The notes: a model not told the origin generated them from the sequence alone. Positions 1 to 12,412 are shown, numbered from the stretch's first letter. The stretch is 64,000 nucleotides of DNA from Typha latifolia (GCA_019914945.1 CM034099.1:21602704-21666703); one strand, 5' to 3'. Translations and numbers: made by a program.

Positions 1-1081
1 GAGCCGAGCTTGATCGAGCATTATCGAGCCGAACTTAAGCCGAGCTTGATTATTTTGACAGCCCTAAAGACAAACATCCTCATGTCCATTTTAATAGGAA
101 AATGAATGCACTGAATACGTTCAGTATAAAAGGGAGGTATCTATTTGCAAATATGTCTAGTAAATGGAGCATGCGTGGACTATGCATAATAAACAAGCAG
201 ATTCCGATAAGGGGTGACACTCGATCCGATTAAGTGGGTTTGCGTTGGATTATAGTGATACAAATACAAACATAATTAATTTATTAAATGGTTTAAAAAT
301 TTTAATCACAAATACAATTTATGTATTAAATAGGCTATATGGGTTATAAATAAATTATCATAACACATATTATTTAAATTGATATAAGTCATTTGAATTA
401 TAAATAAGTTTATTTGAATTATAAACTAGTTCATTTACATTATAAATATACTTTTGTTCATGTTGTAAATAGAGAATTTAAATGATAAAAGTGTTTATTT
501 GAGTCTTATTGTGTCATAAGTGGATGGATGGATCTGATCTCAAACTGGGCTAAACATGTCAATATCCAATTATTTATCAGGTTAGATGAATTGACAGACT
601 TACAACTCAAAGTAGGTTAAGGTAATTTTCAATCTATTTAAAAGTCAAATTATCGTATTAAATTACTATGTCACATCTACCCCTATTTTTTAATTTTATT
701 ATTGTCTTTTCTTCTTCAATTCTCTTTATTTTATTATTTTAGAAAGACTAGACGAGGATTAGTCAAGTAGGTCCACTTATTTTTTTCTCTATGCTACTTA
801 TTATTCCAAGATAACAGAGTGGAAATAAAGGTGCCAGCTTAACACATGCCCTACAATATGAATATCTCTCGAATATCATCCACTCATTCAGGAAGCCAGC
901 CAAAAGATAATTGTATTTAAGTATTTAGCAACTAAATAAATACATGCATTCATACTATTCAAAGTCATCAGGTCAACCGATATGAACTTCACATATGAAT
1001 ATCTATATGTATATATATATATATAACATATGTAGATCTGTATCTCACCACTAATATTTCTAAGTTCTAAACCTTAGAGTC
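1..1081. other. AT-rich intergenic stretch upstream of the PLAC8 gene
   Basis: No coding exon is visible. The first 65 bases repeat the word GAGCCGAGCTTGAT and close with TTTTGACAGCCCTA, which looks like the end of a TIR-type transposon cut by the window edge. Bases 211-686 begin AGGGGTGACACTC and end with the inverted form (CACATCTACCCCT), a second possible short TIR element. A TA run at about 1010-1025 lies 57 bases before the next start codon and can serve as its TATA region. Confidence 0.5.
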
Positions 1082-1866
1082 ATGTATCCTCCTAAGCCGT
1101 TTGAGCCGGCTGCTCCGGCGGCGGCGGCGGTGACCGGCATTCCGATGCCGACCAATTCCCGCCCACTCCATTCCTGGTCCTCGGGGCTCTTCGACTGCAC
1201 TGACGACTGTGGAAATTGTAAGATTCTCGGCTTAAACTTTTTCTTCCTCTTTCTCTTCTGGTAAATATTGTAACACGTATAGTTCTATTGACAGGCTGCC
1301 TGACTTGCTGGTGTCCATGCGTTACATTTGGTAGGATCGCTGAAATGATCGACAAAGGCACAACGGGTAAGTCGTCAAATTTCCTTGGCCTTTAATTTGC
1401 TCTCTAGTGGATGTCCTTTTTCCTACAAATTTTAACACTAATGTTTGTTTGCAAATGGATGAGCAGCATGCGGTATGAGTGGAGCTCTGTACGCCGTATT
1501 GTATACATTCACCGGATTCCAATGGATATATTCATGGATGTATAGATCCAAATTCCGAGCTCAATACGACTTAGTTGAAGTCCCCTGCTGCGATTGCTGC
1601 ATTCACTTCTGCTGTGAGCGCTGCTCTCTCTGTCAACAGTACAGAGAGCTCAAGAACCATGGATTCGATATGGAATTAGGTTGCTCTAGAGCTCCCCTGA
1701 ATACTTCGAAAAATTTGACCAAAGTGAAGGATTAATTGGTGTTTGGTTGGTGTTTTTTGCAGGATGGCATCTTAACTTGGAGCGGATGCCGAGAGCTACG
1801 TCTTCGACTAGGACTCAGCCGGCGGTCATGCAAGGAATGTATCGTGAAGGAAGTGAGCATAATTAG
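1082..1866 (+). CDS. PLAC8 / cell number regulator (CNR/PCR) membrane protein
   Basis: Four exons: 1082-1217, 1295-1366, 1467-1679, 1763-1866, all GT-AG, giving 174 residues. The N-terminus is short and rich in proline and alanine. The PLAC8 signature CCLTCWCPC lies at about residues 46-54, formed across the first intron, and is followed by [14 protein letters not shown] hydrophobic stretch ([19 protein letters not shown]) and a second Cys cluster ([23 protein letters not shown]) follow, and the tail has GW(H)LN and QGMYREG, as in plant CNR/PCR proteins. Known members sit in the plasma membrane and affect organ size or export of divalent metals such as Cd and Zn; which applies here cannot be told. 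The ATG opens the conserved frame, with a TA-rich element just upstream and an AATAAA at 1978. Confidence 0.93.
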
Positions 1867-1977
1867 ATGCAGGTCTTCAACTTATGGACCCAAGAAAGAA
1901 AAAAATGATGTTATTATGAGTCTATTTGGATTAATTCCGGTTTGCATATATTGGGATTTGTTTCCTTTTGTTTTCTA

Positions 1978-1983
1978 AATAAA
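1978..1983 (+). terminator. Poly(A) signal AATAAA of the PLAC8 gene
   Basis: A canonical AATAAA lies 112 bases after the stop codon, followed within about 40 bases by GT-rich sequence (CTTGTAAAATAAC). It is the best candidate for the near-upstream element that positions 3' cleavage. Confidence 0.45.
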
Positions 1984-3082
1984 CGATGTAATGCTCCTTG
2001 CTAGATCCTTGTAAAATAACAAAGCTACTACTATCATCAGGAAAGGTTAGTAGGGTATGAGAGATAACTATTAATAGGCTAATTTCTTCGTATATTTGTA
2101 TTGGTAAAAGTTTACATCAATAAAGTATGCTAAGTGACTAGGAAATCGAGTAACTAATCTCAATTGTTTTATATGATCTAAAAGACTTCGATTCCAAGTC
2201 CACGAAGCATACAGTCCACTGAAGTGGATGTGGTAACGGTGCCAGTTGACCTCAAAGCTAATTGGATGATCATTCTTTGCCATTGCACAGTGCTTGCGAA
2301 AGTTGTGAGCTTAAGTTCCTCTTCTAATTTGCTTCCTTACATACGCTCTTTTATTAATTTTATCTTTTCCCTGTATACTTCACTTAGAATGGCTAATAAA
2401 GTTTTGGTTATAGTTATTATTAGAATATAAAATATAAGAAAAATTACTGCCTTCTAACAATTTAAAATTTTAAAGTAGTCGACTGAGTTACTAATTGTAC
2501 ACCTTTGTACTCTCAACTATCTCCATTTCGGCTTAAACATGGGATCAGATAAAATACGTTACTGGAGTTGATATCCGGCTTGTGTTTGGGCCGACTATAG
2601 ACCAAATAGTATTTGTGCCACACAAGTCTACCACCCACTGGTTGGCATACTGAGTAGTTAGCCCAAGGTGAGGCACTCAGCCAATGACTTGTGCCGTGTC
2701 AGACTAATCATATAACAAGGAAAAGAGGTTAAAATTCTTTCCAATATATAGGTTAGGCCAAAACATACGCTCCATATCAATCATCCTCAACAAGAAAACT
2801 CAAACCCAATATCTCTGCAACAGGAGCATGTCGGCTAATCATAAGCTAATCATATGAGTTAACTCATATGTACTCATAGGCATTCGAGTTCCTGACTACT
2901 ACTTCTACCACCACCACCACCACCACCACCACCATTGAATCACCACCACCATTGAATCAAGGCAGATTTTCCCATAAATCCCAAGATGGGCCTGGCTTAG
3001 TTTGTTTGGGCTTAGCCAGCCTATAGAGCCCAGTCGTAGCCCAAACGGAGTGCTAAAACTGAAAAAGTGGCATAGGCCAAGG

Positions 3083-3125
<43 letters not shown>

Positions 3126-4779
3126 TTATTTATTTATTTATTTATGTCATTGTGTGTGTGTGGGTTCTGTTCGACTGGCAAAACCACAGGAAAGAGCGCA
3201 AATTCCAGCAGTGATCATCAAATAGCAAGATGCCAAAAAGAAATAAAGGCGTCCGTACCGATACGCCTGACAGCTCCTGAGATCGAGAGCGATTTGCTTT
3301 GCCTTGCAGGCTTGGCGTTGGCGAGCTGGAGCTGGAGCTGGAGCTGAGCCCGCCTTTCCTTTCCTTTCCTTTAGCCTTGTCTTTGCTATTTTATTTCCGT
3401 TGCTATCTAATCTGGGTCGTAAGTTCGATCATTACTTCCCGGCTCTAAATCCCATTTATTCCTATTTTTTCACACTTCCAGATGCGCTGACGAAAAAAAT
3501 ATATATGGTTGTATTCTATCAGCTCACCTCATTTACTAAATATTTTGAGTTTTAATTTCCTGTGGTTGTTAAAGTTGTTCAAATTTGGTCGATTTTAAGC
3601 ATTGTTAGACCATTCCAATTTATTATATATCAGAGAAAATTAAATAACTATATATTTTTATCATTTATAATATAGTTAAAATGGTACAAGTACTTTAGAA
3701 AATAGAGAAAATTACAAATGACACCTACATTTTAATTATATTATAAATAAAGCTTTCTAATTTTATTATATATTGATAAAATCTCTTATTTGCTTAAAAA
3801 AATACTAAGCAATATTTTGAGTTATGTCGAATTTAAGAATTATCATAGGGAATGAAATGTAAAGTAGAATTTTTATCCGTTTTAAATTATACTTTTATTT
3901 TTTTTAATTATTTTTATGTCACTCATCTAATATGATTCAAAAGTAATTTGGAGTTTGCTGATATTATGATATTCGATTTTTGGATGGGATTTTAGTATTT
4001 TCAAAATTTTAAATTAATCCTATTTTGTTAGAAAAAGACAAAGATGAATTTTTATTTTTGTGTGTTTTGTTGCTAGAAACTAAAGTTTAATAAAAATTAT
4101 TAATTTAGTGAAATAAATCTTTTTAAAAAGATTAAAAAATTATTTTTGCTAGGTAAGAAAATCGTTTCTTTAACTTAATTTTATAACAAACAAATATTTT
4201 TTCTATTACTTTTTAGCAACTAAACATCCTCAAAATATTAAAAAAAATTATCCCAAAATAATATTGGATCAGCTAAATTCGATAAAATTCATCTCACTAT
4301 TATTCATTCCTAAATTTTTAAGAGAGCTGCAGTGCTTCTCTATATTTATCGAAGTACCGGAACTATTTTACCCTTTAACAAAAATTATCTTTACAAAAAT
4401 ATAACTGCGACTATGATGCTTGAAAAACTACAACGTTTAAACAATTAATGAAAATAACGTTCAAATATAAATACCATTTATATAGTTTATGAAATGGAAC
4501 AGAGAGTTTGATATTGATTAGCATCAAAGGTTAGTTCTCTAAAATAGAAAATAATTATCCAAATTTTCTAAACTGATCCAAATGTTGCTCTCTAACCCAC
4601 TGGATATAGTAAAAAAAAAACCCCCACTGTATTCAAAATCTATGCTAGTTATTCTTAATTACGTGATACGATAAATGTTCATTTATTTTTCACAAATACC
4701 AAAATTCTCCCCTCCCAAGATAAACGTGCATTTATTACAATAATTACGTGATACGATACGTGCCCCGGGACTCGATTCC
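1984..4779. other. Intergenic AT-rich DNA with simple repeats
   Basis: No coding exon is recognised. The stretch holds an ACC trinucleotide run at about 2907-2935 with a short duplicated tail (CACCACCATTGAATCA twice), an AT dinucleotide run at 3087-3120 passing into TTTA repeats to about 3145, a GAGCTG hexamer run at 3320-3345, and TTTCC repeats at 3355-3372. From 3550 to 4600 the sequence is strongly AT-rich and unremarkable. Confidence 0.6.
3087..3145. repeat. Compound microsatellite (AT)n-(TTTA)n
   Basis: An uninterrupted AT run of about 17 units is followed directly by about six TTTA/TTAT units. It is a simple-sequence repeat, probably polymorphic in length. Confidence 0.9.
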
Positions 4780-4786
4780 TATAAAA
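4656..4786 (+). promoter_or_regulatory. Putative TGA-gene promoter: duplicated ACGT-core 18-mer and TATA box
   Basis: The 18-mer TAATTACGTGATACGATA occurs exactly at 4656-4673 and again at 4741-4758, 85 bases apart in the same orientation. Each copy carries TTACGTGA, an ACGT-core word of the type bound by bZIP proteins. A TATA box (TATAAAA) follows at 4780-4786. A CT-rich leader begins near 4845, as expected for a plant 5' UTR. Assignment to the downstream TGA gene rests on position and orientation. Confidence 0.5.
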
Positions 4787-5254
4787 GCCTGTGATAGATG
4801 GTCTGATAGATAGATTGATTGATAATCCCATTGATGGACACTTACTCTTCTCTCTCTTCCATTCTATTATACTGATCAATTTTACTCTCTCTCTCTCTCG
4901 GGTTATATCATGCAAACCTCTCCTCTTCTTCTTCACACCCTTCTCACCTCTTCTTGTCTCCTCCTCCGGCATGTACTCCCACTTCTTTCGGTATTTTAAG
5001 AAAATGACTACCATTTCCTTTTCTTTTATGCATAGTTAACTTGTTTCCTTGACAGAAATGTGGTTGGTTTGGTTGGTTCTTTGTGGGGATTCCCACGTTT
5101 TTTGTTGCTGTTCTTTGTTGCAGAGGAGAGCAGGGCCCAGCTGGATTCCACCTTGGGGATGCTGTCCCTGATCTCACTAGAAGTAATGTCAATCAGCTTT
5201 CTCTTGTTTTTTCTGTTATATTTCACATTAATAGCTTCTCATTTGGCTGCTGAA

Positions 5255-7814
5255 ATGATCTGGGAAGGCCCATTGCTTAGCCCCAAGTCTTCTAGCAATC
5301 TCACCGCTGCTACTTCCTCTCCATTGCACTTGCATTTTGGGGGCCTAACTCACTCAGTAATCTCTATCTTGTTCCTTTCATATCTTTTGTTGTTCTTTGG
5401 TTTGTTTGATGTGGGTTTTAGCTAATGGGTCGATGTGATTCTTGCGGCGATGATTGCAGAGCATGACAGCTTTAGACATGGCCGCTTCGACTGCAGGGAT
5501 GGAGGCTGATGCGGCGCGATTCTCCTTCCCAAGAAACCAACTTGAGAACTGGGGTGATTCTGGAATGGTAGTCACGAGCCCCATCACTGATACATCCACA
5601 GATGTAGACAATGATGATAGAAATCAGATGGTATTAAAACTTCTAGTATTTCGGTCGCTGCTCTGTTTTTAGGCCTCAAAACGGCATTCTGATGCTCTAT
5701 TATGCTATTGGATTGAATACGTTTGATACTTAGATTGAAGGTGGTCAACAAGGGGCTGTTGTCTGTCTGGATTCTTCTGCTGTATCGCAGGAGAGAACAG
5801 GGGATCAAAGGGTTAGTTTTGTTTTTCATTCAGAGTTGATCAAAATAAGTGTGTTGTTGTTGTTAGATGCATTGATGGTTCTGTGTAATTATCAGCAGAC
5901 GCTCCGTAGGCTTGCGCAGAATCGCGAGGCTGCAAGAAAAAGTCGCTTGAGGAAAAAAGCAAGTATTTTTGTTGATCATTCTTTCCCCGCATCATTGATG
6001 TTAATATATTGGTAGATGCAATAAATTCTGTATGCTTTATATGTCGTTCTGACCAAGATTTTAACTTGTCCAAGAAACTTTCACTGCCTCACACTTGCTT
6101 TTCGGAGTTTTATATGTAATTTTAACAATTTTTTTACCGAAGTTATTGCGCGGAATCAAACAGATTCTTATTATTGACTGTTTTTTTTTTTTTTTTTTGT
6201 AGGCGTACGTTCAGCAACTAGAGAATAGCCGGGTGAAGCTGGTACAACTTGAGCAAGAGCTTCAAAGAGCAAGGCAACAGGTGTTGCAAGTGATGCTTTC
6301 CTTAAATTAGATCTTGCCTTGTCAATTCCTTCTTCTGAAGTAGGGAATTTATAATTTGTTTCCCTTTTGCAGGGTATTTTCATAGCAAGTGGATTATCGG
6401 GAGATCATGGTTATCCCGGAAATGGTTTGTCCTACGTCTTGATACATTATATTGTACTATGCTGTCTTCAGTATGACATAGTTCATTTTCATACATATAT
6501 ACATATATACATATATATATACTCACTTTGTTTCTTCTGCGTAAGCTAGTAATAGCCTTTGCAAGTCATTATCTCTCACCATCCTTTCATTCAGTGAACA
6601 GAATTTTAACTTTGTTACTAGTAATTTTTATAATTTTATACGATGTCCGGAGAAAGTAAACAGTTCCAAGTACAAAGACTTCTAGTCCTATGCCGCGTCG
6701 CCTTCTCATAATCAAGAATTGCTCCAGGAATTTTACTTTCTGATGGGTATATGAAGTGGTTTGCTGCACTCCCAATTGCTACGAGAGAGAAATGGCCGGC
6801 AACATACAAATTTAATGGGGGGAATATCAATGACGATATACAAGTTCTAGATATTAGTGGAGGATCACCTGAATGCTTGATTTGCCTTCTGCAAAGTTTA
6901 GCTATCCTGATTGAATTGCTTTGCATGATAATATTTGTAGGAGCCTTGGCGTTTGACATGGAATATGCTCGCTGGCTTGATGACCATCAGCATCAGATTA
7001 ACGATCTAAGATCAGCTTTAAATTCTCAAGTGGGTGATGGTGAGCTGAGGGTTCTGGTCGATGCTGTGATGACACACTACGATGAAGTTTTTAAGCTCAA
7101 AGGCATAGGTACAAAGTCCGACGTATTTCACATGCTTTCAGGAATGTGGGCGACCCCAGTAGAGAGGTGTTTTATGTGGCTAGGAGGCTTCAGATCGTCT
7201 GAACTTTTGAAGGTACTTGCAACACTGCTTCCCCTTTTTCTTTTCGGTAGCCACGATACACTGTCAATAATCAAAGTCATGGAAAATTCTGCAGCTACTC
7301 GCTGGCCACCTTGAACCATTAACAGACCAACAGTTGGTGGGTATATGTAATCTTCAACAATCATCTCAGCAGGCAGAGGATGCTTTATCTCAGGGAATGG
7401 AAGCTTTGCAGCAATCTCTGGCAGAAACTCTTGCTTCTGCTTCTCTTGGGCCATCTACTGGCTCTGACAATGTTGCAAATTACATGGGTCAGATGGCAAT
7501 TGCTATGGGCAAGCTAGGCACCCTCGAGAATTTCCTCCGCCAGGTAAGAGATCACAATCAAACAACTAAAATCACCTATGTGCGACTGTAAACTTTTGGA
7601 AAGTATTGAATCCATGTTATGTTTGTGCTTAAAATTGTTCCCTCACTTCCATATGTCTCTGTTGCAGGCTGATCTTTTACGTCAGCAGACACTGCAGCAA
7701 ATGCATCGGATCTTAACTACTCGACAAGCAGCTCGAGCTTTGCTGGCCATCAGTGACTACTTCTCTCGCCTTCGAGCACTCAGCTCTTTATGGTTGGCAC
7801 GCCCGAGGGATTAA
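5255..7814 (+). CDS. TGA-class bZIP transcription factor (TGA2/HBP-1b clade)
   Basis: Exons 5255-5356, 5460-5630, 5734-5811, 5899-5958, 6203-6280, 6373-6424, 6941-7212, 7295-7543 and 7668-7814 join in frame to 402 residues. The basic region (QNREAARKSRLRKK) is at about 124-137 and the leucine zipper (YVQQLENSRVKLVQLEQELQ) at 139-158. The rest is a DOG1-type domain with FHMLSGMW, ERCFMWLGGFR, EPLTDQQL, EDALSQGMEALQQSLAETL, VANYMGQMA and the end RALSSLWLARPRD. TGA factors bind TGACG (as-1) elements and partner NPR1 in salicylate defence. All introns are GT-AG except the one after residue 137 (5959-6202), which starts GCAAGT. The start is the weakest point: the first exon (MIWEGPLL...) is open and in phase, but 5463 is an alternative ATG. 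Further leader exons probably lie at 4810-5181. Confidence 0.93.
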
Positions 7815-8975
7815 AGAGAGCATCATGATTTAGACATATATATAGATGATGTGTTGTTGTATGCAGAGGAGAGTAATCTGATTTAGATGTAGACTGAATG
7901 CCGGAGATGTATTTTGTTTTGTTCACGACGGCAGCGAAGTGCCTGTTTGTACTTCTACCAGCAGTAGTTAGTGAATTACGTAGACCACACAGTCTTGATT
8001 CACCTGTGAGATGAAAGCATTCTAGCAGGCTCCTGAGGTTTATTATATGTACAGCACGAAATAATCGGGGCGAAAAGCACGAAAAGTTGCAAGCGAGAAA
8101 CAGTATTTATATATATCCCGAAAGATGTTAAAATATTTGTTGAAAGTTACTCCTTTAATTAGACCATAATATGTTGGTGTGAAATAAAGCTATCCAAATT
8201 TAATTACTTGAACCATGTTAGGCTAGCTTAATGATTAATTTTGACAAAGGTTGTTCCTGGTCCCGGACTCCACGTCTTCCTTCTCCCCGAATAATCTTCC
8301 ATTAATTTGGTGGAAAGAAACAAGAGAGAGCCACATGAAAGTCAAAAAGCATTAAACTTTTGAATGCCATGCTCAGAGATGTCGCAAATTCCAATGCCGA
8401 TCCGTCGGCTCTCTTAAAGCTCATTTACAAGGATTTGCCTACTTCTACATATATTGTCTCAAATCCTATCAATATGAATTAATTTTTATCTTTGCTGTAT
8501 GCAGTCCTATATTTGAAGAGAAATCAAGAACAAGATAGAGTCAATACTAGCTTCATTTGCTACCCCAATGTTGGCATTTTAGCTGAGAGCATATCTGGAG
8601 GCCAACCTGAGATGATGTTGCTCTTTACACTGCAGTAGCAAAAATGTAATTTATTTATTTATTTTTATTGTAATAAGTGCAAGTTTTGCTGTTATCTTAA
8701 TATTTACTAGCTTTCTATGGATGGTGCAGCGTGCAGGTGTGAAGCTTTCTCCCGTTACCACGGACTTACGAGGATAAGTATAGCTTTACTCTTAAATAAT
8801 GCGTCCAAATCTGACCAACCTTTGAACTCGAAAGCCAATAGTCCGAACCCAAACCCAATTGGTAAAAGATCCAGCCTTCTGGGTCCATTAATGACTCATG
8901 GGCCCAAAATTGTTCTCCGTAGACTTGGACAGTTGGACTCCACATCCACAGGAGAAGAGAGGAGAGAGAGGAGAG
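7815..8975. other. TGA 3' UTR and intergenic spacer
   Basis: The first 200 bases are probably 3' UTR of the TGA gene. The rest has no recognisable exon on either strand. A short open segment at 8717-8970 has no family resemblance, and its last part is the purine-rich leader of the next gene (GGAGAAGAGAGGAGAGAG just before the ATG at 8976). Confidence 0.5.
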
Positions 8976-9361
8976 ATGAACACAGACATAACGGCGTCGG
9001 TGAAACCGGAGTACCCGGTGGTTGACCGGAACCCGCCCTTCACGAAGACCGTCGCCAATTTTAGCACTCTCGACTACCTCCGCCTCGTTACTATCACAGG
9101 CGTCTCCGTCACCGTCGGATACCTATCAGGTCTTGTCTTCTTCCTCCTCCCCCCCCGTTAGTTCTTCTTGGGTTAGGGTTTCTTATCGGCATGGTTGGGG
9201 TTGGTGCAGGAATCAAGCCCAACATTAGGGGGCCGTCCATGGTGACGGGAGGGTTGATCGGGTTGATGGGCGGATTCATGTACGCGTATCAAAACTCGGC
9301 GGGTCGCCTCATGGGATTCTTTCCCAACGAGGCTGAGGTGGCTCGTTACAAGAACATGTAG
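8976..9361 (+). CDS. Mitochondrial complex I small subunit (NUO-20.9-like)
   Basis: Two exons, 8976-9129 and 9210-9361, with an 80-base GT-AG intron, give 101 residues beginning MNTDITASVKPEYPVVDRNP. The first hydrophobic segment (VTITGVSVTVGYLSGI) spans the splice junction. A glycine-rich segment (MVTGGLIGLMGGFMYAYQNS) and the tail RLMGFFPNEAEVARYKNM follow. This matches the short plant homologue of fungal NADH-ubiquinone oxidoreductase 20.9 kDa subunit, an accessory inner-membrane subunit of about the same length. It has no catalytic residues and is thought to support complex assembly or stability. The ATG is the first one after a purine-rich leader. An AATAAA sits at 9429. Confidence 0.92.
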
Positions 9362-9428
9362 ATCGATCACACCGCTTGTAATGCTGATTTCTTCTTCTTT
9401 TCTTCCTTACCTATCTCGTTTTTGTCTG

Positions 9429-9434
9429 AATAAA
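9429..9434 (+). terminator. Poly(A) signal AATAAA of the complex I subunit gene
   Basis: A canonical AATAAA 67 bases after the stop, followed by T- and GT-rich sequence (TTGTTGTACACTTTTTGC), is a plausible 3' end-forming signal. Confidence 0.5.
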
Positions 9435-12412
9435 GTTTGCCATTTGTCAAACTTATGTTAATGTTGGTTTTGTTGTACACTTTTTGCTTGATCTGACTGA
9501 GCTTCAGTTTCATGGTGTTCAGCACTGTTAAATAGCATGTTATCAATTAATTTCTGGCCTATTTCTATCCTCTTTTTTTAAAGCTCTATCTTTTATCTTG
9601 TGTCGTGTTGCCAGGTAAAAGGTTATGTCAATGTACCAAACATTATATATATATATATATATATTGTGCTTGATGAACTCAAAATAAATTGAGGGCCAAT
9701 TAGATTATGAGATACAAAAGATTACATTTTTGTGATTATTGGAATTGACATGATCATTGAAAGGAAACACTAAATGTTGTGTTCTATCTCATTAGTCGTC
9801 TATTTTCTGTAACTCAGTATCTTGCCTTGCCAATTTAGTGCTGTTCATTTTGTGATGGTTCCTGCTTTATCCTTCTTTATAAAGTGTAGAAATTGTATGA
9901 TTATGAAAGTGTGCCATGTTATATAGCAATTAGAGCCTAATTACTTAAGAATGAGAGCAAGCAATAACTTCCTGTTCTTTGTGGAATCCTAACTTTGGAT
10001 CATATGATCTGTATCTATCTGATTTCCTTGGGCATGAAATGTAGCTATAGTGGAAGGTTTGGCATAGTGGCCGTCCGTTTCTGGTGAACATCTACCATGC
10101 TTTTGGGTTATTCTATTGTTGTTTCACATCAATGCTTGCTTTTCTTGCTCCTTGATTCCATAAACTCTTCATTCACTCACAATTTCGTGTCCTTCTATCA
10201 TCTCCTCTTATCTCAAGAGGATGAAATGAGCAAAAGAAGCATTCCAGAATAAGAAAATTTCTGGCCTTTGTGGTAATATTACAACCTCAACGCTACACTA
10301 AGATTCCATCTCTTTGGTAAGTTTTGCCTCTTAACTTTGGGAACTTCTCTTCTTTCCTACTTTATTCCTCTGTCTCAAGCTGTCTTTGATGAAAATCGTC
10401 TGTACAGCTAGGAGGGAGATCTTTCAAATCTTTCTAGATCAGTGATTCGTTTTTAACCCGGTCTTTATCTTGGATTAATCATATACCAAAGATACTTTAA
10501 GGAAAAATGGGGATTGTCGGATGCCCCATCTTTATCCTGATATCCAAACAGCTATTGCCTCCTTGATCAATAATTATCTGCAACAGTTTTCCTTCTCTTT
10601 GATTCTCCTTCAGAAGTAGATTAGTGGTTATCTTAAGCTTTTGAGTGTACCACCACTAGTCCATTACAGGATGTGGTCATGTGGAACTTTCATTTCTTTC
10701 ATCTTTATATTTGTTAAATATCATGCTGAGTACTGACTACTGAGCCTATGGACATATTGGATCAAAACCCAGCTGCTTGATGATTGTTTCAAAGTGGCTT
10801 CTGTGTTTATATTAGCTGTTGAATACTTCAAATTTTTGCTGTAGAATATTTAAATGCTTAATTGATTGGGTTATTCTTGATAAATAACTGGTTTAGGTAT
10901 ATGTCTATTATACCTATAAATTAGATATTCAAGCCAATAATTTACCAAATTGATGTAACTATCAGAGATTTAAATTGGAGAACTTGGAACCCCATGAGTG
11001 ACACTGTTGGAATCTTACTCTTGTTCGGTCATGCTATGGTTAATATCATGTCAGAACGGGTATCCATATGTCGTAAACAGTGTGGTTAAATGACAGAATA
11101 GCAATGAAGATCCATGAATAGGTATTCTCAACATGGAAGATATTTCCTTATGGTAGTAATGAGCAGGATAATTTTTTTCCTTATTAGATGGACATGAACA
11201 TAGTGTAAGATTTGGATTATATGACTCATTTAAGCCTTCTTGAGGGGGCATCTTTGTATTGTTATTGTGCTCCTACATTTCAATGCTATAGCTTGCAAGT
11301 ATTCTCACAACACACAATTGCGTCACCACTAACTAAGCCGGATGGAATCTTAACCTATAAATCATCAATCTTTTGAATCCAATTTCAGAATAAAGAATTG
11401 GATTACACAATTTATGGTAGATTTTGATTAAAAAATGTTTTTTCTATATCTCAATTTCTGGAAAAAAAAACATCATCTTGTGCTATTTTATTTATTTATT
11501 TGATCATTCAAAAGTTCGAAAGTTAAATATGAGTTAGAGAAAGAACCAATATTTTCTAAATACAGAGGTACTGAAGCTCCACTAAACTTTAGCCAATATA
11601 GTAAGCTATATATTCTAGGTTCCAAATCGTCTGCGTCACCAAACTATTCCTCCGAATTAAACATTGCTAAATAGCCGAGTTGCTCATTCAAACCAAATAT
11701 TATATAAGTTAAGATTCTTGCCAAATATTATTTAAATAGATACCAATATTTAGTACCAACATATAGCTTAAGGTTCTTCCAAATATTATATATTTACAAT
11801 CTATTTAGATCTATAATCTATTTACAATCTTTTTCTTTTTAAAGAACTTTTGGGTATCTCATATGTCCCGGTATTCTTGTTCTTTTTTAGTTGTTTAAAG
11901 ATCCACTTTAATGACGAGTAATTTGTGTGTAGATCGGATTGTTAGGTTAAATTTCTTACCTTTTTGTTTTCTGAAGGTTGATTGCATGAAATCAATGGGG
12001 AAAGCTTTTTCTGTTTACAAAGTGGGCTTGTATCTGAAATGTTGTGTGTAGATCGTTGTTCTGGACATTTCTGAAATGTTGGGGATATGGTTCCTAAAAA
12101 TCCTCAGGTTTCACATCCACGACGTACAAACTGCACATAGAGTATTGCAATTGCCAAAGAAGTATATTAGCTGTATGAAACCGGTTATCAAGTACATTGT
12201 TGGGCATAAACTTGATATTTTGCAGTGTGGACTTGGTATTCTCACGGACTGGACAGACACGTTTTACACACTCAATCATCCTTTTATTGGCAAATTTTTT
12301 GCTGTATAACACATTGCATACAGTATGTGCTGATATCTAAGCCATTGTTTCATATAAATATAGTAAATGAAACCATGAGCATGCTTTTTAAATTTGTTCA
12401 ATTTGATGTTAG
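9435..12412. other. Long non-coding stretch upstream of the asparagine synthetase remnant
   Basis: About 3 kb without a recognisable exon on either strand. I looked for the glutaminase N-terminus and the ATP-binding half of asparagine synthetase, which should precede the exons at 12413, and found neither. A TA run lies at 9644-9662. An open segment at 12076-12309 matches nothing I know and is probably chance. Confidence 0.55.

Noticed and set aside
5060..5425. 121-residue hydrophobic frame upstream of the TGA bZIP
   Set aside because: It begins at GTG and crosses leader and intron sequence. Only its 5255-5356 part is phase-compatible with the next exon and used.
12076..12309. 77-residue frame before the asparagine synthetase remnant
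   Set aside because: No resemblance to asparagine synthetase or any family I recognise; the opposite strand is equally open.
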